DNA of 64,000 bases. Source: Bin107 sp965221655 (GTDB taxonomy: Bacteria > UBA8248). Where the stretch lies: NCBI GenBank assembly GCA_965221655.1, contig OZ244906.1, forward strand, positions 2,418,001 to 2,482,000. The letters are read 5' to 3'. Below, one piece after another: positions 1 to 8,137 of this stretch. The notes beneath the pieces were generated by a model, which was not told the DNA's origin, made no database searches, and worked only from the letters and a program-made list of their open reading frames with translations. Position 1 is the stretch's first letter. Every line of letters begins with the position of its first letter. A program made the position numbers and the translations under genes.

Positions 1-63
1 CTCCGTACCCGCGCCATGGATCGTGCCGCCGATGCGCACGGGGGATTTTGCGCTCTCGCGCGG

Positions 64-92
64 TTGGACGCGGACGGGCGGCGGGTGCTAAT
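64..92 (+). promoter_or_regulatory. Possible sigma-70 promoter for the 159-1421 genes
   Basis: TTGGAC (64-69), a 17-nt spacer, then GCTAAT (87-92). Spacing is ideal but the -35 is a poor match. It lies about 65 nt upstream of the first coding region, in a stretch with no other function seen. Weak call. Confidence 0.3.
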
Positions 93-158
93 CTCGACCG
101 ATGTCTTGCCGCTCCGGGACGCAACCCGTTTCGCGTCGATACAGAGGATGATTCTGCG

Positions 159-593
159 GTGTTCGTGCGTATCTGCCTTTTCGCGCTGTTGACGCTCCTG
201 GGGGCGGGATGGGCGCTGGCCGCCACGAGCGGCGGCCCCGTCGAGAAAGGCCCCATCGAGAAGAGGGTCGAGGGCTTCGATACGCCGGAGCTGGGGCGCT
301 CGCGCTTCGTGGGCTGGGTGCGGCGTGACCTCACGAACCGCATCCCCGGCGAGGAAACCCTCATCAAGCAGTATTTCGACGAATGGGAGTTTCGCTTCGA
401 GACGCTGGCCATCAACAATCTCGTCTTCGCCATCAACATCGACGTGGACGACAGGTTTCCCTACGACATCACGCTTCTCGACGCGAACTGCGACGGCGTC
501 TACGAGACCAAGGTGGAGGAAAAGCCGGGCCAGCGGGTGAACTTGTCGATTCCCGAATGCGTGTTTCGGCTGCCGGGAAATTCCGCGCGCTAA
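159..593 (+). CDS. Small secreted protein of unknown function
   Basis: About 144 residues. The frame is open from 48, but a GTG at 159 is preceded by AGAGGA ten bases upstream and immediately gives a signal peptide (hydrophobic FALLTLLGAGWALAA, ending in an Ala-x-Ala type site). I therefore prefer 159, or the GTG at 165, over the upstream ATG. The mature protein has no domain I recognise. It contains a run DANCDGVYE that resembles an EF-hand/dockerin-type calcium loop (Asp, Asn, Asp-Gly, Glu), and two cysteines that could pair in the periplasm. Its stop codon overlaps a strong AAGGAGG, so it is probably co-transcribed with the BFN-PDZ gene that follows. Export is well supported; function is unknown. 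Confidence 0.7.
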   Translation: MFVRICLFALLTLLGAGWALAATSGGPVEKGPIEKRVEGFDTPELGRSRFVGWVRRDLTNRIPGEETLIKQYFDEWEFRFETLAINNLVFAINIDVDDRFPYDITLLDANCDGVYETKVEEKPGQRVNLSIPECVFRLPGNSAR

Positions 594-632
594 GGAGGTT
601 GCCGTGGACGCACAGACCCAGGAACCCGAACC

Positions 633-1421
633 ATGCGGTGCCCGAAGCGCTCTCGTCGATTTCTGGTTCTGGCCGTAATCTGCCTGGGCCTTCTCGCTCG
701 GCAGGCACAGGCGGCGGACGAGGATTTGCGCCTCGTGCAGGTGCGCGACGTCGTGGTGGACCGCAACAGCAACGAGCCCGTCGTCCTGCTTGAAGAGAAA
801 GAGGAGGGCAGGCTCCTGCCGATATGGATCGGCCCGGCGCAGGCGCGCGCGATACTCATGGAACTCCAGGGCGTCGCTCCGCCCCGCCCCATGACGCACG
901 ATCTGATGCGCAGCGTCATCTCCGCTCTGGGAGGGGAGATTCTGCGGGTCGTCGTCACCGAGATCAAGGGCGGCACCTACTTCGCCTTTATTGAGATGCG
1001 CGCGGCAGGCAGAACCTTCTCGGTGGACAGCCGCCCCTCGGACGCAATCGCCCTGGCCTTGCGGGTGAAGTCGCCGATATACGTGCGGCCCGTCGTCATG
1101 CGCTCCGGCATCAGAATGCGCCGGGAGCACACGCACCGCGAACGGCTGGGGCTCGCCTTGCAGAAGATGACGCCCGCACTGGCGCGCTTTTTTGGCGACG
1201 GGGCGGTGCGGGGGCTTTTGGTCTCCCAGGTGCGTGAGGGCGCGCCCGCCGCAAGGGCGGGGCTGCGGCGCGGAGACGTGATACTCGAAGCCCAGGGAGA
1301 ACGCACGGACACGCTGGACGCCTTTGAGCGCGTCTTCGTGGCGCATCCGGGAGGCATCGTCGTCTCCGTGCGCCGGACGGACGGAAAAACGCGGCGCTTT
1401 CGCCTCGGGGGAAGCGGATAG
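633..1421 (+). CDS. Exported BFN (bifunctional nuclease, DUF151) domain protein with C-terminal PDZ
   Basis: 262 residues. Residues 1-28 form a signal peptide (basic N-terminus, LVLAVICLGLLA core, AQA cleavage site). Residues about 35-155 match the DUF151/BFN fold: the LPIWIGPAQARAI segment, the GGTYFAFIEM strand and the DSRPSDAIALALR motif typical of the family. Residues about 185-262 look like a PDZ domain (GLLVSQVREGAPAARAGLRRGD). Many BFN proteins are cytosolic; a signal peptide and a PDZ tail suggest an envelope role, perhaps substrate or peptide recognition. ATG at 633 is preceded by AGGA. The stronger AAGGAGG at 592-598 sits before a different short frame (see findings). Family assignment is firm; the biochemical role is not. 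Confidence 0.82.
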   Translation: MRCPKRSRRFLVLAVICLGLLARQAQAADEDLRLVQVRDVVVDRNSNEPVVLLEEKEEGRLLPIWIGPAQARAILMELQGVAPPRPMTHDLMRSVISALGGEILRVVVTEIKGGTYFAFIEMRAAGRTFSVDSRPSDAIALALRVKSPIYVRPVVMRSGIRMRREHTHRERLGLALQKMTPALARFFGDGAVRGLLVSQVREGAPAARAGLRRGDVILEAQGERTDTLDAFERVFVAHPGGIVVSVRRTDGKTRRFRLGGSG

Positions 1422-1464
1422 GCGCGCCGGCGCCCGAGCCGCAGCTTGCGAGAGGTCAGGAACC

Positions 1465-2046
1465 ATGTCCGCATACACACCTGATGCGAAAGATGCCCTC
1501 CTCGTCGTCGACTTGCAGGTGGACTTTTGTCCGGGCGGAGCGCTCGCCGTCTCCGGCGGGGACGAGGTCGTGGCGCCCGTCAACGCGCTGCTGGCCATCC
1601 CCGGCTGGTGGAAGGTGGCGACGCGCGACTGGCATCCCCCCGATCATGCGTCTTTTGAGAACCAGGGCGGCATCTGGCCCGTGCACTGCGTGGCCGAGAC
1701 GCCCGGGGCCGCCTTTCATCCACAGATGGAGGCCGCGCGGGTGGACGCCGTCGTCTCCAAGGCCACGACCCGCAAGGCCGAGGCATACTCGGGTTTCGAC
1801 GGCACCGCGCTTGCGGGCGATTTGCGTGCGCGCGGAATCGCGCGCGTTTTCGTCTGCGGGCTGGCGACGGATTATTGCGTGAAGGCGACGGCTCTGGACG
1901 CCAGGCGGGAGGGCTTCGGGGTCGTCGTGGTCGAAGACGCCGTACGGGCGGTGAACCTCGCCGCCCAGGACGGCGCACGGGCGATTGCCGAGATGCGCGA
2001 GGCGGGCTGCGTCTTCGCCCTTTCGCAAGAGGTCGGCTCGCATTAG
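1465..2046 (+). CDS. pncA: Nicotinamidase / pyrazinamidase
   Basis: 193 residues, normal for the isochorismatase-fold nicotinamidases that convert nicotinamide to nicotinate in NAD salvage. The catalytic triad is visible: Asp16 (VVDLQVDF), Lys99 (VVSKATT) and Cys138 (GLATDYCVKAT). Metal ligands are in RDWHPPDHASF (Asp55, His57, His61) plus His74. The ATG at 1465 directly follows an AGG-rich site; the longer upstream frame reads into the previous gene's tail and is rejected. It lies 43 bases after the BFN-PDZ gene and just before thrB, so it is probably part of one plus-strand operon. Cytosolic. Confidence 0.9.
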   Translation: MSAYTPDAKDALLVVDLQVDFCPGGALAVSGGDEVVAPVNALLAIPGWWKVATRDWHPPDHASFENQGGIWPVHCVAETPGAAFHPQMEAARVDAVVSKATTRKAEAYSGFDGTALAGDLRARGIARVFVCGLATDYCVKATALDARREGFGVVVVEDAVRAVNLAAQDGARAIAEMREAGCVFALSQEVGSH

Positions 2047-2072
2047 GGCCACACGGGGAGGTCGCTTCGGTT

Positions 2073-3020
2073 TTGGTGCGCGTACAGGTTCCGGCGAGTA
2101 CGACGAATTTGGGTCCCGGCTTCGACGCCCTGGGTGTTGCCCTTCGCATCTACAACCGGGTGGAGCTCGACAGCCTCCCCTGGGGCGTGGCGCTCGAGGT
2201 GGAAGGAGAGGGCCGCGACGTGATTCCCCGGGATGAGTCGAACGTCTGCGTGGAGGCCGTCAAGCGGGTCTACGAGCGGGTGAACCGACCCTTCACGGGT
2301 CTGTGGATGAAGCAGCGCAACCACATTCCGCTCGCGCGCGGGCTGGGGAGCAGCTCGGCCGCCATCGTGGGCGGAATCGTGGGGGCGAACCTCCTGCTCG
2401 GCGGCCCGTTGGGCATGGACGAACTCGTCCAGATTGCCGTGGATATGGAGGGGCACCCCGACAACGTCGTGCCCGCGCTCATGGGGGGGTTTTGCATCTC
2501 GGCGACCACGCCCGAGGGCAAAACCATCTATACGCGCATGCCCGTGGTGCCGGATTACCGCTGGGTGATTGTGGTGCCCGACTTCGAGGTCAGCACCCAC
2601 GCGGCGCGCCAGAAGCTGCCCGCGCGGGTTTCGCTGACCGACGCGATTTTCAACGTGCAGCGGGTGGGCGTGCTCATGTCGGCGTTCGCCGTCGGGCGCG
2701 ACGAATTGTTCCGCGACGCCATGCAGGACAGGCTCCACCAGCCCTATCGCGCGGAGTTGATGGGGCCGCTCGAGGAGGTGTTCGAGGCGGCCTATGACGC
2801 GGGCGCCCTGGGGGCTTGCATCAGCGGGGCGGGGCCGTGCGTGCTGGCGATTTGCAGGCACGACCCCGGCAAGGTGGGCAACGCGATGCGCGCGGTCTAT
2901 CACGCACGCGGCATCGGCTGCCGCATGCACGTGCTGCGCATCGACACGCATGGGGCGCGCGTGGTCGAGGGCGCCGCAGCCTATGGAGCGGCCCGAAGCG
3001 TGCGCCTCGGTTCAGAGTAG
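2073..3020 (+). CDS. thrB: Homoserine kinase (GHMP family)
   Basis: About 315 residues. It would phosphorylate L-homoserine with ATP in threonine synthesis. The N-terminus (VRVQVPASTTNLGPGFDALG) and the GHMP ATP-binding loop PLARGLGSSSAA are diagnostic, and the C-terminal GACISGAGPCVLAI segment fits ThrB. The start must be non-ATG: GGGGAGG at 2055-2061 precedes TTG at 2073 and GTG at 2076. I chose TTG for spacing; GTG is equally possible. The open frame further upstream overlaps pncA antiparallel in reading frame and is not used. It converges with the VOC gene about 30 bases downstream. Confidence 0.9.
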   Translation: MVRVQVPASTTNLGPGFDALGVALRIYNRVELDSLPWGVALEVEGEGRDVIPRDESNVCVEAVKRVYERVNRPFTGLWMKQRNHIPLARGLGSSSAAIVGGIVGANLLLGGPLGMDELVQIAVDMEGHPDNVVPALMGGFCISATTPEGKTIYTRMPVVPDYRWVIVVPDFEVSTHAARQKLPARVSLTDAIFNVQRVGVLMSAFAVGRDELFRDAMQDRLHQPYRAELMGPLEEVFEAAYDAGALGACISGAGPCVLAICRHDPGKVGNAMRAVYHARGIGCRMHVLRIDTHGARVVEGAAAYGAARSVRLGSE

Positions 3021-3052
3021 CCACACCCCGGGCGTTCGCCCCTCCCCGTCGC

Positions 3053-3487
3053 CTATAGCGGGCCGACGCACTCCAGCATGTTGCCGTCGGGGTCGCGGAA
3101 GAAGATGATGAACCGCCCCGGCACCACCTCGGTAATCTCGCCCATCAGGTTCGCACCCGCCGCCACGAGGGCGTCGTGGGCTTCCTGCACGCTCTCCACC
3201 GTGAACGTGAGATAGCGATACCCGGTCGATTTGTCTATCACGCCGCCGCCCGCGGGCGGGTTGGAATCTGCCTGTACGACCTTGAGTTGCACCTCGCCGG
3301 CCTGAAACGCCTTGAAGTGAAACCTCCCCGAGGCGCAGCCCGCCCGCTTCGCCTTGTCTTCGGTAATCTCGACCTCGCGCACGATGGGAAGCCCCAGCAC
3401 GCCGCCGTAGAATTGCTCGGCCACGTCGAGGTCTTTCACCACGATGCCGACGTCGATGCATTCTTTCGCCATTTTGATCAAAGCCAT
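3053..3487 (-). CDS. VOC (glyoxalase/bleomycin-resistance/dioxygenase) superfamily protein
   Basis: 144 residues, one typical VOC module of two beta-alpha-beta-beta-beta units. The N-terminal strand reads CIDVGIVVKDLDVAEQFYGG, followed by a lactoylglutathione-lyase-like VLGLPIV. The C-terminus has the FFRDPDGNMLECV signature with the usual metal-ligand glutamate. The first metal ligand, normally His before VGIVVKD, is Asp12 here, so metal binding may differ. ATG at 3487 has GGGGGA upstream; the longer frame to 3562 lacks support. It is monocistronic and divergent from the SDR at 3750. Substrate unknown. Confidence 0.8.
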   Translation of the reverse strand: MALIKMAKECIDVGIVVKDLDVAEQFYGGVLGLPIVREVEITEDKAKRAGCASGRFHFKAFQAGEVQLKVVQADSNPPAGGGVIDKSTGYRYLTFTVESVQEAHDALVAAGANLMGEITEVVPGRFIIFFRDPDGNMLECVGPL

Positions 3488-3552
3488 GTCGTATTCCCCC
3501 GTCGTTGTTCGGGATATCCGGGTAACGCACTCCTCGTGCCTGAAACGGCGTG

Positions 3553-3561
3553 AGAATAGCA
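3553..3561 (-). promoter_or_regulatory. Possible extended -10 promoter for the VOC gene
   Basis: On the minus strand the sequence reads TGCTATTCT, an extended -10 element (TG-n-TATTCT), about 65 nt upstream of the VOC start. No convincing -35 was found. Confidence 0.35.
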
Positions 3562-3656
3562 CCCTCCCTCCCTGGGGGAAACCGGGCGGGGGGTCGTGCG
3601 GGGTCTCGCCAGCTATTCCCGGAACAGGTCCGCGCCGTGCCCGGCCACCCCATTCC

Positions 3657-3665
3657 TGCTAGAAT
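3657..3665 (+). promoter_or_regulatory. Possible extended -10 promoter for the SDR gene
   Basis: TGCTAGAAT is an extended -10 (TG-n-TAGAAT, five of six to TATAAT), about 85 nt upstream of the SDR ATG. It faces away from the VOC promoter, as expected for a divergent intergenic region. Confidence 0.4.
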
Positions 3666-3749
3666 CGGGCGAAGTTGCACAGGGAGAGAGAGGCGAACTT
3701 CGGAAGGTGCGCGGCACATCCGTGAAATTTCCATCGAGGGGGAGCAAGC

Positions 3750-4535
3750 ATGCGTCTGGAAGGAAAAACCGCAATCGTAACGGGCGGCGGCGGCGGAATC
3801 GGGCGGGGCATCATCCGCGCTTTCGCCCGCGAGGGTGCGCGCGTCTGCGTGGTCGACGTGAACGATGAGGTCGCCGGGAGGGGTCTCGACGATGCGGGCG
3901 CCGGAGAACACTTCGCCCTGGCGGCGGATGTGACGAGCGAGGCCGACGCGGAGAGCGTCGTTGCCGCGGCCGTCGATCGCATGGGAGGCGTCGACATTCT
4001 GGTGAATTGTCACGGGCGGGCGTCGGCGCTGATGGGCAACCCGATAGAGCGGATCACGCTCGAGGAGTGGAACGCCGTGTTCGCGGTGAACGCGACGGGC
4101 GTGTTCCTGATGTGCCGGGCAATCGCCCCCCACATGCGCGAGCGCAAATACGGGAAGATCATCAACATCGCCTCGCTCGCCTCCAGGCGCGCGAACGAGA
4201 ACGTGCCGCACTATTGCGCCTCGAAGGCGGCGTGCATGAACCTCACGATGAGCCTCGCCAAGGAGATGGCCCCCCACAACGTGAACGTGAACGCCATCAA
4301 CCCGGGGCTGCTCTGGACGAACCTATGGGAGAAGGGCCACGGCGTCATCATCGGCGCCGACACGGACAGGCCCGCCCGGCGCGTGTTCGACGAGTTCGTC
4401 GAGGCGTCGGTTCCCCTGGGACGAGAGCAAACGCCCGACGACGTGGGCCATATGGCGGTCTATCTCGCCAGCGAGGAGAGCCGCAACGTGACGGGACAGG
4501 GGCTGCTGCTCGCCGGCGGCGCCTGGATGGTCTAA
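3750..4535 (+). CDS. Short-chain dehydrogenase/reductase (3-oxoacyl-ACP reductase-like)
   Basis: 261 residues, classical SDR length. The NAD(P)-binding motif is TGGGGGIGRG (residues 11-20). The catalytic Ser is about residue 142 (INIASLAS), and Tyr155 and Lys159 lie in the intact YCASK. The usual NNAG after beta-4 is VNCHG. Asp at the end of beta-2 (VVDVND) suggests NAD(H) rather than NADP(H). GGGGGAG lies before the ATG. It is followed four bases later by the oxidoreductase and then the dehalogenase-like gene, so the three form an operon, plausibly for catabolism of an alcohol or halogenated substrate (inference). Substrate unknown. Confidence 0.85.
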   Translation: MRLEGKTAIVTGGGGGIGRGIIRAFAREGARVCVVDVNDEVAGRGLDDAGAGEHFALAADVTSEADAESVVAAAVDRMGGVDILVNCHGRASALMGNPIERITLEEWNAVFAVNATGVFLMCRAIAPHMRERKYGKIINIASLASRRANENVPHYCASKAACMNLTMSLAKEMAPHNVNVNAINPGLLWTNLWEKGHGVIIGADTDRPARRVFDEFVEASVPLGREQTPDDVGHMAVYLASEESRNVTGQGLLLAGGAWMV

Positions 4536-4539
4536 CGCG

Positions 4540-5586
4540 ATGCGGGCGGTCGTATTGCGCGCGTTCGGCGGAACGGAGAATCTGGAAGACGCCGACTGGC
4601 CCGAGCGCGAACCGCGCGAACACGAGGTGAAGATTCGCGCCGAGGCGATCTCGGTGAACCCGACCGACTTCAAGGCCAGGCGCGGAGGCAACCAGGGGGC
4701 GGTTCCCATGGTGCTGGGCAGGGACACCGCGGGCGTGGTGGAATCGGTGGGTGCGGGCGTCTCGGAGTTCTCGCCGGGCGACGCGGTGATGGCCTATCTC
4801 CCCCGCTTCGGCGACAGCGGAGGGGAGGGCTACGCGGAGTGCGTGTGCATCCACGAGGCCTTCGTGGTGAAGAAGCCCGGTGGCCTCACCTTCGCCCAGG
4901 CGGCCGCGCTGCCGCTCGTCTCGCTGACCGCCTATGAATCCGTGGTGATGAAGGCGCGCGTCGCCCCCGGCGAGGCGGCGTTCGTGGCGGGCGGCTCGGG
5001 CGGCGTGGGGACGATGGCGCTTCAGATGCTCGTGCGCATCGGCGCCTCTCCCGTCGTGGCCACGGCGGGGAGTGCGGAGAGTGCCGCCTGTATTCGCGCC
5101 CTCATCGGCGGGGAGCCGAACGGCGTGCTGGAATACGCCGGACTCTCGCTCCAGGAACTCGTCGCGCGGGCACGCGAGATGAACGGGGGAGGTTTGTATC
5201 CCGCCACGTTCGACTTCGTGGGCCGCGACATGAAGAGGCTTTGTTGCGACCTCGTGGACTACTGGGGGAGAATCACCTCCATTGCTCCCGAGCCCGGCGC
5301 ACCCATCGAGGAGTTCTTCTCCTCCCAGCAAGGCCCCCTGTTCACCAAGTCGGCCTCGTTTCACAGCGTGTTCTTGCGCGCTCCCGTGCGCGGGGGCGGC
5401 CCCGCCTGCTACGGCGTCTACAAGAAGGCGCTCGAAGAAATCGCCGCCTGGGTGGAGGCGGGCGAAATCGCTCCCCCGCCGGTAACCGACCTGGGCGTCA
5501 TGAACGCCCGCAACGTCGCCCGCGCCCACGCGCTTTTGGAAGACGGCCACGTGCGCGGGAAGCTGGTGCTCGGGGTGCGCGCGTGA
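4540..5586 (+). CDS. Medium-chain dehydrogenase/reductase (zinc-type alcohol dehydrogenase or NADPH:quinone reductase-like)
   Basis: 348 residues. The N-terminal GroES-like domain (MRAVVLRAFGGTENLE ... SVNPTDFKAR ... LGRDTAGVVESVG) is followed by a Rossmann domain with GGSGGVGTMALQM near residues 150-163. The NPTDFK start and the absence of an obvious structural-zinc cysteine cluster resemble quinone oxidoreductase/enoyl reductase MDRs rather than zinc alcohol dehydrogenases. Its TGA overlaps the GTG of the next gene (GTGA), indicating translational coupling. It starts four bases after the SDR stop. Likely an NADPH-dependent reductase acting with its neighbours; substrate not determinable. 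Confidence 0.85.
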   Translation: MRAVVLRAFGGTENLEDADWPEREPREHEVKIRAEAISVNPTDFKARRGGNQGAVPMVLGRDTAGVVESVGAGVSEFSPGDAVMAYLPRFGDSGGEGYAECVCIHEAFVVKKPGGLTFAQAAALPLVSLTAYESVVMKARVAPGEAAFVAGGSGGVGTMALQMLVRIGASPVVATAGSAESAACIRALIGGEPNGVLEYAGLSLQELVARAREMNGGGLYPATFDFVGRDMKRLCCDLVDYWGRITSIAPEPGAPIEEFFSSQQGPLFTKSASFHSVFLRAPVRGGGPACYGVYKKALEEIAAWVEAGEIAPPPVTDLGVMNARNVARAHALLEDGHVRGKLVLGVRA

Positions 5587-6467
5587 GTACCGCGGCGATT
5601 GACCCGCGCATGCGCTACGAGAAGAAGTTCGTAGAAGTGCTGGGCAGGCGCATGGCCTACGTCGAAGCGGGCAGTGGCGCTCCCATCGTCTTTTTTCACG
5701 GCAACATTACTTCTTCTTATATGTGGCGCAACGTCATCCCCCACGTCGAGGGGCTGGGCCGCTGCATCGCGATGGACAACATCGGGCAGGGCGACTCCGA
5801 GAAGCTCGAAGGCTCCACCTACCGCCTGGTCGAGCATCAGCCGTTCACGAACGGGCTGCTCGAAGCCCTGGGGGTGGAAGAAGACGTAACCATCGTCGTC
5901 CACGACTGGGGGGCGCAGCTGGCCTTCACCTGGGCGGCGGAAAGGCAGGACGCGCTCAAGGGCATCGTGCTGTGCCAGGGCGTCATCGGCAACTTCGCAT
6001 GGAGCCACTGGCCGCCCGAGGTGCAGGCCCTCTTCCGGAGGTTTCGCTCCGAGGAGGGAGAGAATCTCGTGCTGGAGCACAACTTCTTTGTAGAGAAGGT
6101 TCTGCCGGCCATGGTCGTCCGCGAGGTGTCACAAGAGATACACGACGAATACAGAAGACCCTACCGCAACCCCGGCGAGGACAGAAGGCCCACGCTCACC
6201 TGGCCGCGCGAGATTCCCATTGAGGGCAAACCCGCCGACGTTCTCGCCATCATCGAGCGCAACAACGAGTGGCTTGGGCGGCATTCCGCCCCCAAGCTGT
6301 TCATCAACACCGAGCCGGGGGCCGTGCTCGTGGGGGAACACCGCGATATGGTGCGCGGTTGGCCGAACGTCGAGGAGGTGAAGGTGCGCGGCCTGCACTA
6401 CTGCCATGAGGATTCTCCCGACGAGATGGGCCGGGCCATCGCGGAGTGGTACGCTGCGCTGGGTTGA
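5583..6467 (+). CDS. Haloalkane dehalogenase-like alpha/beta hydrolase
   Basis: 294 residues from a GTG at 5583 that overlaps the previous stop. The subfamily II haloalkane dehalogenase layout is clear: the HGNITSSYMWRN oxyanion/halide motif with Asn41, nucleophile Asp108 and halide-binding Trp109 in VVHDWGAQ, the WPREIPIEG segment, and base His272 in LHYCHEDSPDE. The position of the usual catalytic acid Glu, in the strand after the nucleophile (family YMEAI), reads LCQGV here, so the acid appears to be Gln132. No substitute acid is obvious. It may be a divergent dehalogenase or another ester/ether hydrolase. Family is firm; dehalogenating activity is uncertain. Confidence 0.83.
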   Translation: MSTAAIDPRMRYEKKFVEVLGRRMAYVEAGSGAPIVFFHGNITSSYMWRNVIPHVEGLGRCIAMDNIGQGDSEKLEGSTYRLVEHQPFTNGLLEALGVEEDVTIVVHDWGAQLAFTWAAERQDALKGIVLCQGVIGNFAWSHWPPEVQALFRRFRSEEGENLVLEHNFFVEKVLPAMVVREVSQEIHDEYRRPYRNPGEDRRPTLTWPREIPIEGKPADVLAIIERNNEWLGRHSAPKLFINTEPGAVLVGEHRDMVRGWPNVEEVKVRGLHYCHEDSPDEMGRAIAEWYAALG

Positions 6468-6503
6468 GTCTTGTTCTGAAACCACACGGCCGCGCAGGTT
6501 GCG

Positions 6504-7613
6504 ATGAAACCGAAAATCGGCAGGCGAAGATTCCTGGGGCGCGCGGGTCTGGCTGGCCTGGGCGCACTGGGGCTGGCGGCGGGGTGTGCCCGCCTGGGTC
6601 TGGGGTTTACGGCTCCGCCGCCCCCCTCTGCCGAGGAGCAGGGGCTGCTCTCGCGCGAGGCGGAATCTCTCTACTGGCCGCACGGGGAACCCGGGGGGTG
6701 GTTCAACCCCTGGTGGCCGAATCCGGGTTCGCGGATGAACCTCCTCAAGTGGAGGTTCTTCTACCGAAACGAGTTTCATGCCCTCAGACGTGCAAAAGCG
6801 CCCGAGGTGCCCGTCGTCGTGAACGACGGCGCGTATCTCTCACAGTCCGGAGAGCCGCCCTCCATCACCTGGATCGGGCACTGCGGCTTCGTCATCCACG
6901 ACGGCGGGCGCGTCGTGCTTGCCGACCCCCACTTCGGCGCGCGCGCACTCATCCCCGCGCGGAACCAGCCTCCGGGCGTGCCCGTGGCGTCCATTCCCGA
7001 AGGCGCGGTGGCGACGATCTCCCACAACCATTACGATCACCTGGACGCATGGACGGTCGAGAATCTGCCCGAGAGCGTCGTGTGGTTCGTGCCCGCGGGG
7101 CTGGGCGGATTCATAGAATCGCTGGGCCGCCGTGCGGTAGAGCTCGACTGGTGGCAGAGTGCCGACCACGAGGGGATGCGCCTGACCTGCCTGCCCGCGC
7201 AGCATTGGTCGAACCGCATCGGGATGGGGCGCGACACGACGCTGTGGTGTGCCTGGCTCATCGAAACGGGTGCGCGCAGGTATTTTCACGGTGGAGACAG
7301 CGGCTATTTTCACGGTTTCCGCGAATACGGCCGCAAGTTCGGGCGTATCGACGTGGCCATGCTCGCCATCGGCGCGTACGCGCCGCGGTGGATGATGCGC
7401 TACCCCCACATGGACCCCGCCGAGGGTTTGCGCGCCTTCCACGAACTGGGGGCACGCTGGATGATACCCATGCACTGGGGTACGTTCGACCTGACCGACG
7501 AACCCCTCGACCACCCGCCCAGAGTGCTCGCGGCGCAGGTCGAAAAAACGCGCACGGACGCGCGCCGCGTCAAGGTGATGGCGATAGGCGAGAGGTGGAA
7601 ATGGGGGGCGTAA
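6504..7613 (+). CDS. Exported metallo-beta-lactamase-fold hydrolase (RomA / NAPE-PLD-like), Tat lipoprotein
   Basis: 369 residues. The N-terminus has a twin-arginine motif (GRRRFLGRAG) and then LAAGC, a lipobox with Cys28, predicting Tat export and lipidation. The catalytic domain has SHNHYDHLD (HxHxDH dinuclear metal site), downstream His in PAQHWSNR, Asp in HGGDSGY, and a final His in PMHWGTF. This set matches the RomA/N-acyl-phosphatidylethanolamine phospholipase D-like branch rather than beta-lactamases. A phosphodiesterase acting on envelope lipids is a reasonable inference. It sits 36 bases after the dehalogenase-like gene and may be the fourth gene of that operon. Confidence 0.85.
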   Translation: MKPKIGRRRFLGRAGLAGLGALGLAAGCARLGLGFTAPPPPSAEEQGLLSREAESLYWPHGEPGGWFNPWWPNPGSRMNLLKWRFFYRNEFHALRRAKAPEVPVVVNDGAYLSQSGEPPSITWIGHCGFVIHDGGRVVLADPHFGARALIPARNQPPGVPVASIPEGAVATISHNHYDHLDAWTVENLPESVVWFVPAGLGGFIESLGRRAVELDWWQSADHEGMRLTCLPAQHWSNRIGMGRDTTLWCAWLIETGARRYFHGGDSGYFHGFREYGRKFGRIDVAMLAIGAYAPRWMMRYPHMDPAEGLRAFHELGARWMIPMHWGTFDLTDEPLDHPPRVLAAQVEKTRTDARRVKVMAIGERWKWGA

Positions 7614-7658
7614 GGCGCAAGCTGCCGCGGACGTTCATCGAGCGGAGGAGGAGCGGTT

Positions 7659-7892
7659 TTGAGCGATAAGTCGCGAAGAAGCAAAAACGCGGACGAAGAG
7701 GTTGCCCGCAACAACCTGAACCGTCTGTTCGGGCGTCTCGCCTTCGAGAAGGGAAACGCCTACGGACGCGAGGCGGAGGAGGAGGACCCCATTGCGCGCC
7801 TGAAGGATGATTCCATCGTCGCGCGCAGGCGCGTGCGGTCGAAGAAATCGAAGGGGGACGCGAACCCGCCCGAGGCCTATCCGGGTCCCTGA
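7659..7892 (+). CDS. Small charged protein of unknown function
   Basis: 77 residues, rich in Arg, Lys and Glu, with no membrane segment and no recognised domain. The proposed TTG start at 7659 follows a GGAGGAG ribosome-binding sequence at good spacing. The frame ends just before a hairpin that could be a terminator, and it lies 45 bases after the metallo-hydrolase. These features support a real gene, but conservation is unknown. Confidence 0.5.
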   Translation: MSDKSRRSKNADEEVARNNLNRLFGRLAFEKGNAYGREAEEEDPIARLKDDSIVARRRVRSKKSKGDANPPEAYPGP

Positions 7893-7927
7893 GGGGCAAC
7901 GCGCCAGCGCCTGTCCACGCATTCGCC

Positions 7928-7952
7928 GCCCGCCCCTTTCCAGGCGGGCTTT
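7928..7952 (+). terminator. Probable intrinsic terminator
   Basis: GCCCGCC (7928-7934), an 8-nt loop, GGCGGGC (7943-7949), then only three T. The stem is strong and the U-tract short. It would end the 3750-7892 operon. The rest of the 7893-8137 gap shows nothing else I can support. Confidence 0.45.
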
Positions 7953-8137
7953 CCCGGTGACGGCAAGAGGCGTCCGCACGTGCAACACCCCTGGTTGTTC
8001 CGTTTTGCTCCGTGCTCAGCGGAAAGGGCGGTCTTGCCCTCAGGAGGGAAATGGCGCCTCCGTTGCGGCTGCGCTGGTTCGGCCCGAAAACAGGTGGATG
8101 CGCACGAGCATCGTCTTGCGGAGAAAGTCGCTCCCTG

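Noticed and set aside
1..39. Start of a possible minus-strand gene leaving the left edge (GTG at 39)
   Set aside because: Only 13 codons are visible and no ribosome-binding site; cannot be supported.
48..158. Upstream ATG extension of the first secreted protein
   Set aside because: The extension is Arg/Ala/Gly-rich without a signal-peptide layout, whereas the GTG at 159 follows AGAGGA and begins a proper signal peptide.
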